Below are positions 54,090 through 63,928 of a stretch of DNA of 64,000 bases, piece after piece. The stretch lies in assembly GCF_900102855.1 (NCBI RefSeq), contig NZ_FMWD01000005.1, forward strand, positions 107,203 through 171,202, read 5' to 3'. The DNA is from Thiohalomonas denitrificans (GTDB lineage Bacteria > Pseudomonadota > Gammaproteobacteria > Thiohalomonadales > Thiohalomonadaceae). Position 1 is the stretch's first letter. Each line of letters starts with the position of its first letter. The notes beneath the pieces are model-generated. The model was not told the DNA's origin, ran no database searches, and saw only the letters and a list, made by a program, of their open reading frames with translations. The position numbers and the translations under genes were made by a program.

Positions 54090-55051
54090 TGCGATTCCTT
54101 CCGGATCGAGCGCACTCCGTCTGCGATGCGTTCTGCCGCTGCCGCGGGCACTTCGCCAACCACGGTAACACGATGATGATCCACCATCTCCATTCGTGCG
54201 TTCAATGGTCCTTGACGCATTTTCGCCGGGCTGTGATTTTCATCCGTCGGCTCGATGAAGATCGAAACCGAAGCCAGTCCGTCAGTAAGTACCAGATGCT
54301 CGGCAGAGGGGGCGTCCTGAGCGGCCGACCTTCGCCGGTGTACGACCTTCTCGAATCCGGGAGGGGCGTTCTCCACCTTCCAGGTACTGTTCTCGACCTG
54401 CTCGCCGGTTTTATCGAGTTCCTGCCAATTCGACGTCACCGCGGAGGTCTCCGACTCCAGCATCCGCAGCGGGATTCGCTCGTGGACCTTAACCGAGGTA
54501 AAGACCACCTCCTCAATGACGCTTTCCCTTTCATCCAGGAGTTCGGCGCGCAGCAGCAGTCCCGAGTCGCCTGCGATCCAATAATTGTGGCCGTAGCGGA
54601 ACTGGTCTTTCGGGCGGATTTTCACCTTGCGAGTGCCCAGATTCGCGACGCGTCCCTCGCCATCGAAAGTGATTTCGTAGAAGCGCTGCAGCGCCTGGAA
54701 TTGTGAGGGCAGTCTCAGCGGAAGTGTACCCCGCTCTCCGGCCGGATCGATAAACAGCGAGGATTGCCCGGGGAGCAGACACGCCACCCGATTGCCCTCC
54801 CGTATCACCTCCCGCAGCGGGCCGCTCAACGCGATAAGGCGCTCTTTTCCTTTTTCTCCGCTGTGGATAATCCGCAAGGTCTGTAACGGCTGGTCGCCCG
54901 AGCGGTAGACAAACACCCCTTCATAGTCCAACTCCTGCGCCGAGCGTGACATGCGCTCCAGCCAGGCGATGGGATCCTGGGATTCCACGGCCGAAAGGGG
55001 AGTAAAAAAGAGGAAAAGCAGAACTGCCATGAAGGTTTTGGATTTCGCCAT
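54086..55051 (-). CDS. rseB: Sigma-E regulator RseB/MucB
   Basis: A 321-residue periplasmic protein with signal peptide FMAVLLFLFFTPLSAVES. It has the MucB/RseB N-terminal LolA-like domain (LDYEGVFVYRSGDQPLQTLRIIHSGEKG) and a smaller C-terminal domain. It binds RseA and shields it from DegS, responding to lipopolysaccharide and misfolded proteins. The start at 55051 lies 5 nt after the rseA stop; a longer reading through the rseA gene is rejected. Confidence 0.93.
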   Translation of the reverse strand: MAKSKTFMAVLLFLFFTPLSAVESQDPIAWLERMSRSAQELDYEGVFVYRSGDQPLQTLRIIHSGEKGKERLIALSGPLREVIREGNRVACLLPGQSSLFIDPAGERGTLPLRLPSQFQALQRFYEITFDGEGRVANLGTRKVKIRPKDQFRYGHNYWIAGDSGLLLRAELLDERESVIEEVVFTSVKVHERIPLRMLESETSAVTSNWQELDKTGEQVENSTWKVENAPPGFEKVVHRRRSAAQDAPSAEHLVLTDGLASVSIFIEPTDENHSPAKMRQGPLNARMEMVDHHRVTVVGEVPAAAAERIADGVRSIRKESQ

Positions 55052-55056
55052 TGCAG

Positions 55057-55572
55057 TTACCGGTGGCTGACGATACGAACGTAGGGAAGCATACCGTGCA
55101 TGCCGGGCGAAGCCGAAAATTCGCTGTGTTCCACCCAATAGTCGTCAAGCCCGGCGTCGAGCGGGGCTGGTGGGACCTGTGCCCCGGCCGAGGCGTGGGC
55201 CACTTGCGTCTGCTCGCCTGCTTCGGGCGTTCGGTTCAGTGTCTGGACACCGAGGATAGCCGCTGCGGTCACCGACGCGGCGACGGCCATACCGGTCGCC
55301 TGTCGCCAGTAATTCCCAATGGGGCCAAAACCCGGGCGAGGACGGACATTAAGCGCCGACTCACGGGCAATCTGACTCCTGACCCGATCAGCCATTCCTC
55401 TCGGATACGGCGATGGAAGATGGCCTCTCAGCGTGTCGCTGATGAGATGATAGCGTTCCCAGGCTTCGAGTTGCTCGCGCTCGCGCAGCTCTTCGAGAGC
55501 GCGGCGTACCCCGAGTTTATCCAACTCACCATCGGCAAGCGCCGATATCCTTTCACTCGCACTCTCTTGCAT
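55057..55572 (-). CDS. rseA: Anti-sigma-E factor RseA/MucA
   Basis: A 171-residue single-pass membrane protein. The N-terminal cytoplasmic domain (ISALADGELDKLGVRRALEEL, WERYHLISDTLRG) binds sigma-E; a membrane helix at about 92-109 leads to a periplasmic tail that is cut by DegS-type proteases under stress. It lies between rpoE and rseB as usual, 43 nt after rpoE. Confidence 0.93.
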   Translation of the reverse strand: MQESASERISALADGELDKLGVRRALEELREREQLEAWERYHLISDTLRGHLPSPYPRGMADRVRSQIARESALNVRPRPGFGPIGNYWRQATGMAVAASVTAAAILGVQTLNRTPEAGEQTQVAHASAGAQVPPAPLDAGLDDYWVEHSEFSASPGMHGMLPYVRIVSHR

Positions 55573-55615
55573 CAGTAACCCCCAAAACCGGTAGACTCAG
55601 GCCGTACCGCTTTTA

Positions 55616-56194
55616 TTACGGTTCAAGCAGCGGTCGCAACTTCCTGTCAATAGCTTCCCTGGCTCGAAAGATACGTGACCGAACAGTACCAATCGGACAC
55701 GACATGGCCTGAGCGATCTCTTCATAACTCAACCCTTCCATTTCCCTCAGGGTAATGGCTGAGCGCAGATCTTCAGGTAATTCATCGATCGCTTCATACA
55801 CTGTACGCTCCAATTCGTCCCTGAGGGCCAGTCTTTCCGGCGAATCGCTCTCTTTAAGATTGAAGTGACCTTCGAATTGTTCCGCTTCACTGGCATCAAT
55901 ATCCGTATCGGGTGGGCGACGCCCCTGGGCAACCAGATAGTTCTTCGCCGTATTGATCGCTATCCGGTAGAGCCAGGTATAAAAAGCGCTTTCACCCCGA
56001 AACTTGTCGAGCGCCCTGTAGGCCTTCACAAAGGTTTCCTGAGCCACGTCGAGAACTTCGCTCTGATCGCGAACATAGCGGGAAATGAGCTTGACGATCT
56101 TATACTGGTACTTGCGCACCAGCACATCAAACGCCTGCTTGTCTCCGCGCTGAACCCTCTCGACCAATTCCTGATCGACGCTCTGCCGACCCAT
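55616..56194 (-). CDS. rpoE: RNA polymerase sigma-E factor
   Basis: A 192-residue ECF sigma factor of the RpoE/AlgU group. Region 2 includes YRALDKFRGESAFYTWLYRI, and region 4 includes SYEEIAQAMSCPIGTVRSRIFRAREA. It directs the envelope stress response and is held by RseA. The ATG at 56194 gives the family N-terminus (MGRQSVDQELVERVQ); a longer reading adds 18 unlikely residues. It heads the leftward operon and is divergent from nadB. Confidence 0.96.
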   Translation of the reverse strand: MGRQSVDQELVERVQRGDKQAFDVLVRKYQYKIVKLISRYVRDQSEVLDVAQETFVKAYRALDKFRGESAFYTWLYRIAINTAKNYLVAQGRRPPDTDIDASEAEQFEGHFNLKESDSPERLALRDELERTVYEAIDELPEDLRSAITLREMEGLSYEEIAQAMSCPIGTVRSRIFRAREAIDRKLRPLLEP

Positions 56195-56521
56195 CAGGGT
56201 AACCCCATTGTGTGCAGGCCATTCCCTGGCATATGTGTGTTGGGACAATCCATGCCGCTGTTCAGTTCCTGCCGATAAACGGTGCCGTCCCGGGATTTTA
56301 TGGATAATGGCATTCTATTTCCCTGCAGCTCGAAGGTGCCGCGCCCCAAGTACCTGCAGCGGGCATGGACGGGGACTGATAGTTCGCCGCGCGGGTTTTC
56401 GGTATAGTCGCCAAACATGATAGAACAACTCGGTTGCCATCGACCACCAGCGCTGCCGTCCCTAACGATATAGGGGTGTCCGCACTTTTTTTCAATGCTA
56501 CCAATAAATTAGCTCCCCTCA
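56195..56521. other. Divergent rpoE/nadB control region
   Basis: About 330 nt without genes, holding the promoters of rpoE (leftward) and nadB (rightward). A GGAACT read leftward near 56269 resembles a sigma-E -35 element and would allow autoregulation, but its -10 partner is poor. An AT-rich stretch near 56490-56510 suits the nadB promoter. Confidence 0.35.
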
Positions 56522-58132
56522 ATGGAACCGTCACTCCAGTACAATACCGACGTTCTGATCATCGGCAGCGGTGCCGCCGGACTTACTTTGGCCCTGCAGG
56601 CGGCCGAGTTCGCCCGTGTCACGGTTCTGGCCAAAGGGGGGCAGGATGAGGGGGCCACGCTCTATGCCCAGGGCGGGGTAGCCGCCGTCCTCGAGGAAGG
56701 CGACAACATCGAGTCACACGTAGAGGACACCCTGAATGCCGGGGCGGGTCTGTGCGACCCGGATGTGGTTCGATTTACTGCCGAAAACGGGCCGAATGCC
56801 ATCCAGTGGCTGATTGATCTCGGCGTACCGTTCACCGCCAAGAGTGGTGGTGGCTATCATCTGACCCGGGAGGGTGGCCACAGTCAGCGCCGTATCATCC
56901 ATGCAGCCGACGCCACCGGTCAGGCCATCGAAGGTACCCTGCTTGCGAAGGCCCGCAATCACCCGAACATCGACCTCCACCCGCACCGCATCGCCATTGA
57001 CCTGGTCACCGCCTCGAAACTGGGCCAGGAGTCCGACCGAGTGCTAGGAGCCTATGTCCTCAATCGCCAGCGCAACCGGGTCGAGGCCTACCGCGCCCGC
57101 TCGGTCGTGCTGGCGACGGGCGGGGCCAGCAAGGTCTACCTTTATACCTCCAACCCTGACCTCTCCACCGGCGACGGTATCGCTATGGCCTGGCGCGCAG
57201 GGTGTCGGGTCGTCAATATGGAATTCAACCAGTTCCATCCCACCTGCCTGTATCACCCCAAAGCCAAATCGTTCCTCATCACCGAGGCGGTACGGGGCGA
57301 AGGGGGCAAGCTGCGGCTTCCCGATGGTAGCCGCTTCATGGAAGAGTTCGATCCGCGTGGCGAACTGGCCCCCAGGGACATCGTGGCGCGGGCCATCGAT
57401 CATGAAATGAAACGCCTGGGTGCCGGTTGTGTTTACCTGGATATCAGTCACAAGTCTGCGGACTTCATCATCGACCACTTCCCGACGGTGTACGCCCGCT
57501 GCAAGGATTTCGGTTTTGATCTGACCCGCGAGGCGATACCGGTGGTACCGGCAGCCCATTACACCTGCGGTGGCGTAAAGACGGACATTCGCGGCCGCAC
57601 CGATGTCCCCGGACTCTATGCTGTCGGCGAGACAGCGTTTACCGGCCTCCATGGCGCCAACCGCATGGCCAGCAACTCCCTGTTGGAATGCCTGGTATTT
57701 GCCCGCTCTGCTGCCGAAGACCTGCGCGAGGTGCTGGCTACTGCCGACCTTGCCGAGCCGCTGCCTCCCTGGGACGAAAGCCGCGTCACCGACTCCGACG
57801 AAGAGGTGGTGGTTTCTCATAACTGGGAGGAGTTGCGCCGCTTCATGTGGGATTACGTCGGTATCGTGCGCACCGACAAACGACTGCAGCGCGCCAAGCG
57901 CCGAGCCGATCTGCTTTCCAGTGAAATCGACGAGTACTATGGCAATTTCCGGGTCAGCAACGATCTGCTCGAGCTGCGCAACCTGGTGCAGGTCGCAGAC
58001 CTTATTATCCGTTCAGCGACGGCCCGCAAAGAGAGCCGCGGGCTTCACTATACGCTCGATTACCCGAATCTCGATGACAGCAAACCGCCAGAAAACACCA
58101 TCCTTGTCCCCCCTCGTCCGCGAAGGCACTAA
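56522..58132 (+). CDS. nadB: L-aspartate oxidase
   Basis: A 536-residue FAD enzyme that oxidises L-aspartate to iminoaspartate, first step of NAD synthesis. FAD motif [14 protein letters not shown] at the N-terminus, active-site stretches [16 protein letters not shown] and [11 protein letters not shown], and [16 protein letters not shown] near 345-360. Length equals the E. coli enzyme (540) closely. The ribosome site is weak. A hairpin terminator follows. Confidence 0.97.
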   Translation: MEPSLQYNTDVLIIGSGAAGLTLALQAAEFARVTVLAKGGQDEGATLYAQGGVAAVLEEGDNIESHVEDTLNAGAGLCDPDVVRFTAENGPNAIQWLIDLGVPFTAKSGGGYHLTREGGHSQRRIIHAADATGQAIEGTLLAKARNHPNIDLHPHRIAIDLVTASKLGQESDRVLGAYVLNRQRNRVEAYRARSVVLATGGASKVYLYTSNPDLSTGDGIAMAWRAGCRVVNMEFNQFHPTCLYHPKAKSFLITEAVRGEGGKLRLPDGSRFMEEFDPRGELAPRDIVARAIDHEMKRLGAGCVYLDISHKSADFIIDHFPTVYARCKDFGFDLTREAIPVVPAAHYTCGGVKTDIRGRTDVPGLYAVGETAFTGLHGANRMASNSLLECLVFARSAAEDLREVLATADLAEPLPPWDESRVTDSDEEVVVSHNWEELRRFMWDYVGIVRTDKRLQRAKRRADLLSSEIDEYYGNFRVSNDLLELRNLVQVADLIIRSATARKESRGLHYTLDYPNLDDSKPPENTILVPPRPRRH

Positions 58133-58181
58133 CTAAAGTCATTTCAATCGGCGGCAATTCACAGTAGAATTTCGCGTGGTG

Positions 58182-58199
58182 GGAAACGCCCCGTTCAAA
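58182..58199. terminator. Hairpin after nadB
   Basis: GCCCCGTTcaaaCGGGGC forms a 6-bp stem about 55 nt after the nadB stop. No U-run follows; it is probably secondary to the next hairpin. Confidence 0.35.
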
Positions 58200-58238
58200 C
58201 GGGGCGAATCTCTCCTCCATCCGTGGGTATTTTTGGCG

Positions 58239-58269
58239 TGCGCCCATCATTTTCGGGCGCACGGTTTTT
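58239..58269 (+). terminator. nadB terminator
   Basis: An 8-bp stem GTGCGCCC/GGGCGCAC with an 8-nt loop, followed by GGTTTTTC. It lies about 105 nt after nadB and before the convergent sqr stop. Confidence 0.75.
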
Positions 58270-58333
58270 CCCCGCCGCAATCATTTCATCCTGTCCCCGG
58301 TCCACTCCTTCGGGACTGCACGGCCAAAGCACA

Positions 58334-59608
58334 CTACTTCAGCTTCTGGATACCCAGAGCTTTCAGGATGTACTTCTCGAACAGCGGATCGCTGGAGCCC
58401 TTCTTCATCCTGCTGATGAAGTACTTCTCGAACGCCACCTTTGCCATGTGGACCCACTTGCCCTTCTTCATCCAGGAGACGTTTCGCGGCGGGATCTGCG
58501 GCATGGCCACAAAAGCGACGCCGGTTTCCCCCAGATCCGCCAGGCAGATGGCGTTCCAGGTCGCCTTTTGGTCGGGCTCCTTGCCGGCCAGTTCATTCTG
58601 GATATTTTTCACGGTGGCTGTGACCATCGACTCGATCATGTAACCGGTCTTGGGCGTACCGGTCGCTACCGGGGTTACCTCCACCGGCGGAATCGCGATG
58701 CACACCCCCACCGCGTAGATGTTCTTCCACTTTGGATTTTGCTGGTAGTCGTTGACCTTGACCAAACCGCGCGGATTAACCAGGTCTTCGCCAACTGCTG
58801 CCACGGCATCAACGCCCTTGAAGGCCGGCAGCAGCATGGAATAGTTGAAAGGCAGCTCATGCTCCTTGACTACTGCACCATCCTGGTCATGTTCGGCAAC
58901 ATACATCATGCCCTCTTCGACCCTGGTGACCTTGGCGTTGCAGATCCACTTGATGTGGACATTACGCAATTCCGATTCGAGCATCCCCTTGGAGTCACCG
59001 ACCCCACCGAGGCCCAGGTGCCCGATATAGGGCTCGGACGTGACGAACGTCATCGGCACCCGGTCCCGTATCCTGCGCCGGCGCAGCTCGGTATCCATGA
59101 TGAAGGCGTATTCATAAGCGGGACCGAAGCAGGATGCTCCCTGCACGGCACCGACCACGATGGGGCCGGGCTCGTTGATGAATGCCTTCCACTTTTCATA
59201 CGCTTTTTCGGCGTGGTCCACGGTACAGATGGACTGTGTGTATCCACCCTCCGGGCCTGCCCCCTCAACCTCGTCGAAGGCCAGTTTCGGACCCGTCGCG
59301 ATAACCAGGTAGTCATACTGAACCGTCTCACCGTCGGTCAGCACCAGCCGGTTTTCGTCAGGTTTGATTTCGGTGCACTTTTGCGCGATGAACTTGATGC
59401 CCTTTTTCGACAGATAGGGCTCGAGCGGAAACGAAATGTCCTCACGGGTACGCCAACCGACCCCAACCCAGGGATTGGAAGGCACAAAACTGAAGTGATC
59501 CGAGAGGTTGACGACGGTGATATCGTGCTCCCTACCGAGGGTATCGCGCGCGTCATAGGCTGCGGGAAGACCACCAGTGCTGGCGCCGAGGATGACGATG
59601 TGTGCCAT
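58334..59608 (-). CDS. sqr: Sulfide:quinone oxidoreductase
   Basis: A 424-residue membrane-associated flavoprotein that oxidises sulfide and reduces quinone. FAD motif IVILGASTGGLPAAYDAR, catalytic Cys in GASCFGPAYEYA, a second Cys in GVCIAIPPVE, the family stretch VATGTPKTGYMIESM, and a C-terminal amphipathic part with AFEKYFISRM. The motifs fit bona fide SQR, unlike the related protein at 42634-43764. The ATG at 59608 has GGAGGAG upstream; a longer frame adds 13 residues. It stands alone, divergent from mfd. Confidence 0.92.
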   Translation of the reverse strand: MAHIVILGASTGGLPAAYDARDTLGREHDITVVNLSDHFSFVPSNPWVGVGWRTREDISFPLEPYLSKKGIKFIAQKCTEIKPDENRLVLTDGETVQYDYLVIATGPKLAFDEVEGAGPEGGYTQSICTVDHAEKAYEKWKAFINEPGPIVVGAVQGASCFGPAYEYAFIMDTELRRRRIRDRVPMTFVTSEPYIGHLGLGGVGDSKGMLESELRNVHIKWICNAKVTRVEEGMMYVAEHDQDGAVVKEHELPFNYSMLLPAFKGVDAVAAVGEDLVNPRGLVKVNDYQQNPKWKNIYAVGVCIAIPPVEVTPVATGTPKTGYMIESMVTATVKNIQNELAGKEPDQKATWNAICLADLGETGVAFVAMPQIPPRNVSWMKKGKWVHMAKVAFEKYFISRMKKGSSDPLFEKYILKALGIQKLK

Positions 59609-59988
59609 ATTCAGGGACTCCTCCAAAAAGCTTCCGGGTTCGGCCACGGCAGTGGTGTATCACTGATTTCTTATCGAGCCGATAAGGCAAAACCCCAAAT
59701 ATCGAATGTAGCAATTCGAAAACCTTATTGCCACTCAACCGCTAGCGACGACAATGCGCGGGAGCAGTGTCGAAGAATCGGGCCATCAGGCCCACGGAGA
59801 TGTGTCTACAGCTTAGCCGATATCAAGAACTTACCTTGTTCGCCAGCATCGGATCAGAATGAGCAGGCATTTGCTCCGCACGCTGGTGCCGCACTGATTT
59901 ATTCCCATCCACGGCCTGCTACAATAAGCGTCTTTCTGGCAGCCTGTCAGGATCGAACCTCTTCGCCGGCCGCCCCTCAAACCCGTTA
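59609..59988. other. Divergent sqr/mfd control region
   Basis: No gene. The left third is AT-rich and contains a palindrome near the sqr start. The mfd side has TACAAT (59920-59925) as a possible -10 box about 65 nt before the ATG. Confidence 0.4.
59668..59684. promoter_or_regulatory. Palindrome upstream of sqr
   Basis: CTTATCG-agc-CGATAAG, a perfect 7-bp dyad, lies 60-76 nt upstream of the sqr start, where an operator would be expected. No regulator gene is adjacent. Confidence 0.35.
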
Positions 59989-62900
59989 ATGTACATGCCC
60001 TACGTATCACCTCTTGCCCCCGAGCCGGCCCGACGGCCCGGCGAACAGACCCGCTGGGGCCGTCTCTATGGCAGTGCCATGGGGTTGGTCGTCTCTGCCA
60101 CTGCGCGCCAGCACGACGGCATTGTCCTCGTGGTCACCTCCGACATGGGTGCCGCTTCACGCCTCGAACACGAGCTGCGTTTCTACAACGGGCCCGACGA
60201 CGATGTGCCGGTATTCACCTTTCCGGACTGGGAGACACTGCCCTACGACAAATTTTCGCCTCACCAGGATATTGTCTCCGAACGGCTGACGATTCTTCAC
60301 CAGTTGCCGGAACTGGATCGAGGCGTACTGATCGTACCCATCTCCACGCTTATGCACCGACTACCGCCACGGGAATTCGTGCAGAGCCGTACTTTGGTCC
60401 TGGATGTGGGTGACACCATCAATATCGACTCGATGCGCAGACGTCTGGAGGAGAGCGGCTATCGCTGCGTCTCCCAGGCGATGGAGCATGGTGAATTTGC
60501 CGTCCGGGGGAGTCTGCTGGACCTCTATCCGATGGGGAGTCGGCTGCCTTACCGTATTGAGCTGTTCGACGATGAGGTCGAGACCATTCGCACGTACGAT
60601 CCGGAGGATCAGCGCTCCATCGACAAGGTCGACCGGGTCCGTCTGTTGTCTGCTCGTGAATTTCCCCTGGACGAAACGGGGATTCGGCAATTTCGAGAGG
60701 CCTATCGGGCCGCTTTTGAAGGTGATCCGAAAAAGAGCGTGGTCTACCGTGATGTCAGCCAGGGGATCGCCCCGCCGGGCATCGAGTATTACCTTCCGCT
60801 ATTTTTCGGGCACACGGAAAGTCTCTTCGATTATCTCCCCGGCAATGCCCTGCTACTGACCACCAAGGCGGTGGATGAGGGTATCGAGAGTTTCCGGCAG
60901 GAGACGCAGGACCGCTATGAACTGAGCCGCTACAACCTCGACTACCCACCCCTGGAGCCGAATCGGGTATTCCTCGAAGTCCCCGAAACCTTCGGCCAGC
61001 TCAAGCGCCTGCCCCGCACCCGACTGCAGCCGTTCGAGATCACGGAGGGCGAACGTGGTATCAATTACGCCACCGAGGCACCTCCGAGTCTCACCTTTGA
61101 TATCCGCACCGAGCATCCGACCGATCGTCTGATGCAGTTCGTCAACGGATTCCCGGGGCGGGTGCTGTTCAGTGCCGAATCCCCGGGCCGTCGTGAAACC
61201 CTGCTGGAAATGCTGCGGGGCTGCGGACTGCATCCGGTAGCAGTCGAGAGCTGGCGCGAGTTCATGGAGGCCGACCAGCCAGTCGGCATGCTGGTCACAC
61301 CGCTGGAAAATGGGCTGGTGGTGGACGATCCGGCCATCGCGGTCATTGCCGAGCCACAACTCTATGGCGAACACGTGGTGCAACGGCGTCGGCGTAACCG
61401 GAGCCGGGCCCGCGATGCCGATGCCGTGGTACGCCACCTGGCGGAACTCCAGGTCGGCGCACCGGTCGTGCATGAGGACCACGGCGTGGGTCGCTATACG
61501 GGACTGCAGACGCTCGACATCGGGGGCGTAGAAGCCGAATTCCTCACCCTGGAATACGCCGGCAACGACAAGCTTTATGTGCCTGTCTCCTCCCTTCACC
61601 TGATCAGCCGCTACACCGGTGTGTCGCCGGAGACGGCGCCCCTGCACAAACTGGGCAGCGGCCAGTGGGAAAAGGCCAGGCGCAGAGCCTCGGAGAAGGT
61701 TCGCGATGTGGCGGCGGAACTGCTGGATATCTATGCGCGCCGGGCGGCCCGACAGGGCGTCGCCTATCCGCTGGACCGAAGCCAGTACGGCGCTTTTGCC
61801 GCGAGTTTTCCGTTCGAGGAGACCCCCGATCAGCAGGATGCAATCGATGCAGTCATCGCGGACATGGTCTCCCCACAACCGATGGATCGCCTCATCTGCG
61901 GCGATGTCGGCTTCGGCAAGACGGAGGTGGCGATGCGAGCCGCCTTCACTGCCGTCATGGGAGGCAAGCAGGTGGCCGTCCTGGTGCCGACCACGCTACT
62001 GGCCGAGCAGCATTTCCAGAACTTTCGCGATCGCTTCGCCGACTGGCCGGTCCAGATTGAAACCCTGTCGCGCTTTCGCTCCAAAAAGGAGCAGGACCAG
62101 GCGATAGTCGGCCTCGAAAAGGGCCGGATCGATATTGTAATCGGCACCCACAAGCTCCTTCAGCCGACGATCCGCTACAAGGACCTGGGGCTGGTTATCA
62201 TCGATGAGGAGCACCGGTTCGGCGTGCGTCAGAAGGACAAGTTCAAGGCCCTGCGCTCGGAAGTCGACGTACTGACGCTGACTGCGACTCCGATTCCTCG
62301 CACCCTCAACCTGGCCCTCGGCGGCATGCGCGAGCTCTCCGTCATTGCCAGCCCGCCCGCCCGGCGACTGGCCGTCAAGACCTTCGTTAATGACTGGAAC
62401 ACCGGCCTCATCAAGGAAGCCTGTCTACGCGAGATCCGCCGCGGCGGTCAGGTCTATTTCCTTCATAACGACGTCGACAGCATCGGTCGCATGGCTCGCG
62501 AACTACAGGAACTGGTGCCGGAGGCCACGGTCGAGGTGGCTCACGGCCAGATGCGGGAGCGGGAACTCGAACGGGTCATGTCGGATTTCTACCACCAGCG
62601 TTTCAACATCCTGGTGTGTACCACCATCATCGAGACCGGGATCGACATACCGACGGCCAATACCATCATCATCAACCGCGCCGATCGCTTCGGAGTGGCA
62701 CAGCTCTACCAATTGCGCGGTCGGGTCGGTCGCTCTCACCACCGCGCCTATGCCTACCTGTTCATTCCCTCACGACAGGCCATTACGCCGGATGCGGCGA
62801 AACGACTGGAGGCGGTGGAGTCCATCGAGGAGCTGGGTACCGGATTTACGCTTGCTACCCATGACCTGGAGATCCGCGGCGCCGGCGAACTGTTGGGTGA

Positions 62901-63453
62901 CGAGCAGAGCGGTCAGATGCAGGAAATCGGATTCACGCTCTACTCGGAACTGCTGGAACGGGCGGTGAAGGCCCTGAAGGAGGGCAAGGAACCGGATCTC
63001 GACAAGTCGCTGCACCAGGGTACCGAGATCGAGCTCGGCACCCCGGCTCTCATTCCGGATGACTACCTGCCCGATGTGCACAGTCGCCTGATGCTCTACA
63101 AGCGCATTGCCAGTGCGGCGGACAGTGATGAACTCCGGGAGCTTCAGGTCGAGATGATCGACCGCTTCGGCCTGCTGCCGGAACCGACAAAGACTTTGTT
63201 CCGAATTACAGAGCTGAAACTTAAGGCAAGCCCGCTCGGTATCATCAAGATCGAATTCGGCGAAGCCGGCGGACGGTTGATCTTCGCCGCGGAGCCGAAT
63301 GTGGACCCGATGCGGATCATCACACTCGTGCAAAACGAGCCCGACACGTATCGCTTCGAGGGTGGCGAACGGCTGCGAATCATGCGTTCGATGCCCGACG
63401 TCGAGGACCGAGTCGAACAGCTCGAACGGCTACTCAAGCACCTCTCTGCATAG
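59989..63453 (+). CDS. mfd: Transcription-repair coupling factor Mfd
   Basis: A 1154-residue DNA translocase that removes stalled RNA polymerase and recruits UvrA. UvrB-like N-terminal part, RNA polymerase-interacting domain near 490-560, helicase motor with Walker A GDVGFGKTE (near 638) and DEEH (near 738), motif VI QLRGRVGRSHHRAY, and the C-terminal UvrA-shielding domain. Length fits E. coli Mfd (1148). Its stop codon TAG overlaps the first bases of dispersed element copy B. Confidence 0.98.
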   Translation: MYMPYVSPLAPEPARRPGEQTRWGRLYGSAMGLVVSATARQHDGIVLVVTSDMGAASRLEHELRFYNGPDDDVPVFTFPDWETLPYDKFSPHQDIVSERLTILHQLPELDRGVLIVPISTLMHRLPPREFVQSRTLVLDVGDTINIDSMRRRLEESGYRCVSQAMEHGEFAVRGSLLDLYPMGSRLPYRIELFDDEVETIRTYDPEDQRSIDKVDRVRLLSAREFPLDETGIRQFREAYRAAFEGDPKKSVVYRDVSQGIAPPGIEYYLPLFFGHTESLFDYLPGNALLLTTKAVDEGIESFRQETQDRYELSRYNLDYPPLEPNRVFLEVPETFGQLKRLPRTRLQPFEITEGERGINYATEAPPSLTFDIRTEHPTDRLMQFVNGFPGRVLFSAESPGRRETLLEMLRGCGLHPVAVESWREFMEADQPVGMLVTPLENGLVVDDPAIAVIAEPQLYGEHVVQRRRRNRSRARDADAVVRHLAELQVGAPVVHEDHGVGRYTGLQTLDIGGVEAEFLTLEYAGNDKLYVPVSSLHLISRYTGVSPETAPLHKLGSGQWEKARRRASEKVRDVAAELLDIYARRAARQGVAYPLDRSQYGAFAASFPFEETPDQQDAIDAVIADMVSPQPMDRLICGDVGFGKTEVAMRAAFTAVMGGKQVAVLVPTTLLAEQHFQNFRDRFADWPVQIETLSRFRSKKEQDQAIVGLEKGRIDIVIGTHKLLQPTIRYKDLGLVIIDEEHRFGVRQKDKFKALRSEVDVLTLTATPIPRTLNLALGGMRELSVIASPPARRLAVKTFVNDWNTGLIKEACLREIRRGGQVYFLHNDVDSIGRMARELQELVPEATVEVAHGQMRERELERVMSDFYHQRFNILVCTTIIETGIDIPTANTIIINRADRFGVAQLYQLRGRVGRSHHRAYAYLFIPSRQAITPDAAKRLEAVESIEELGTGFTLATHDLEIRGAGELLGDEQSGQMQEIGFTLYSELLERAVKALKEGKEPDLDKSLHQGTEIELGTPALIPDDYLPDVHSRLMLYKRIASAADSDELRELQVEMIDRFGLLPEPTKTLFRITELKLKASPLGIIKIEFGEAGGRLIFAAEPNVDPMRIITLVQNEPDTYRFEGGERLRIMRSMPDVEDRVEQLERLLKHLSA

Positions 63454-63790
63454 TGTACTGTTGCATGCTTGGCGGTGCTTTCAGCGAGTCGCTGGCCGGC
63501 CAGATGCAAGGCGCGTTTTGAAGGGAATGGCGCGCCCTTTCCAAGAAACGCAACGCTGCAGATGGCCGGCCAGCGGTTCGCCCGAAGGGAGCCCCCCCAA
63601 AAACGCCATGACGGCGTTGCGGACTCCATCCCTGGAGTCCGCCCTTCGGGCCAGCCTTCGGCTGTCCGAATCCGCTCCCGGCGGATTCGTGCAGCGCTTG
63701 ACAAGGGAATAACCATTGCCTGCGTGCTGCGCCTTGTCCTGACGTTTTTGGCGGGCTCTGAAAGTATCGCCAAGCATGCAACAGTACACC
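63452..63790. mobile_element. Dispersed element with 33-bp terminal inverted repeats, copy B
   Basis: Termini 63452-63484 and 63758-63790 match as inverted repeats at 30 of 33 bases (core TGTACTGTTGCATGCTTGGC). The interior, read in reverse, matches copy A (48818-49083) over most of its length, but copy B carries about 70 extra bases around 63628-63690, itself palindromic (GGACTCCATCCCTGGAGTCC). It contains no transposase. It lies between mfd and the next gene. Confidence 0.8.
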
Positions 63791-63928
63791 AGAGGTATTC
63801 TCTTGCCCGGAGGGACAACACCCCGCAGCCTATTGCGTGACGGAGTTATCGCCCCTGCCGGTTCCAACAGGTGAAACCGGAGGATGGAATGCTAAACTAC
63901 CGACCTTCCCCCGAAAACGAGTCGAATA

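Noticed and set aside
58223-59989. A 588-codon frame antisense to sqr
   Set aside because: No domain features; sqr on the other strand has full FAD and Cys motifs and a good ribosome site.
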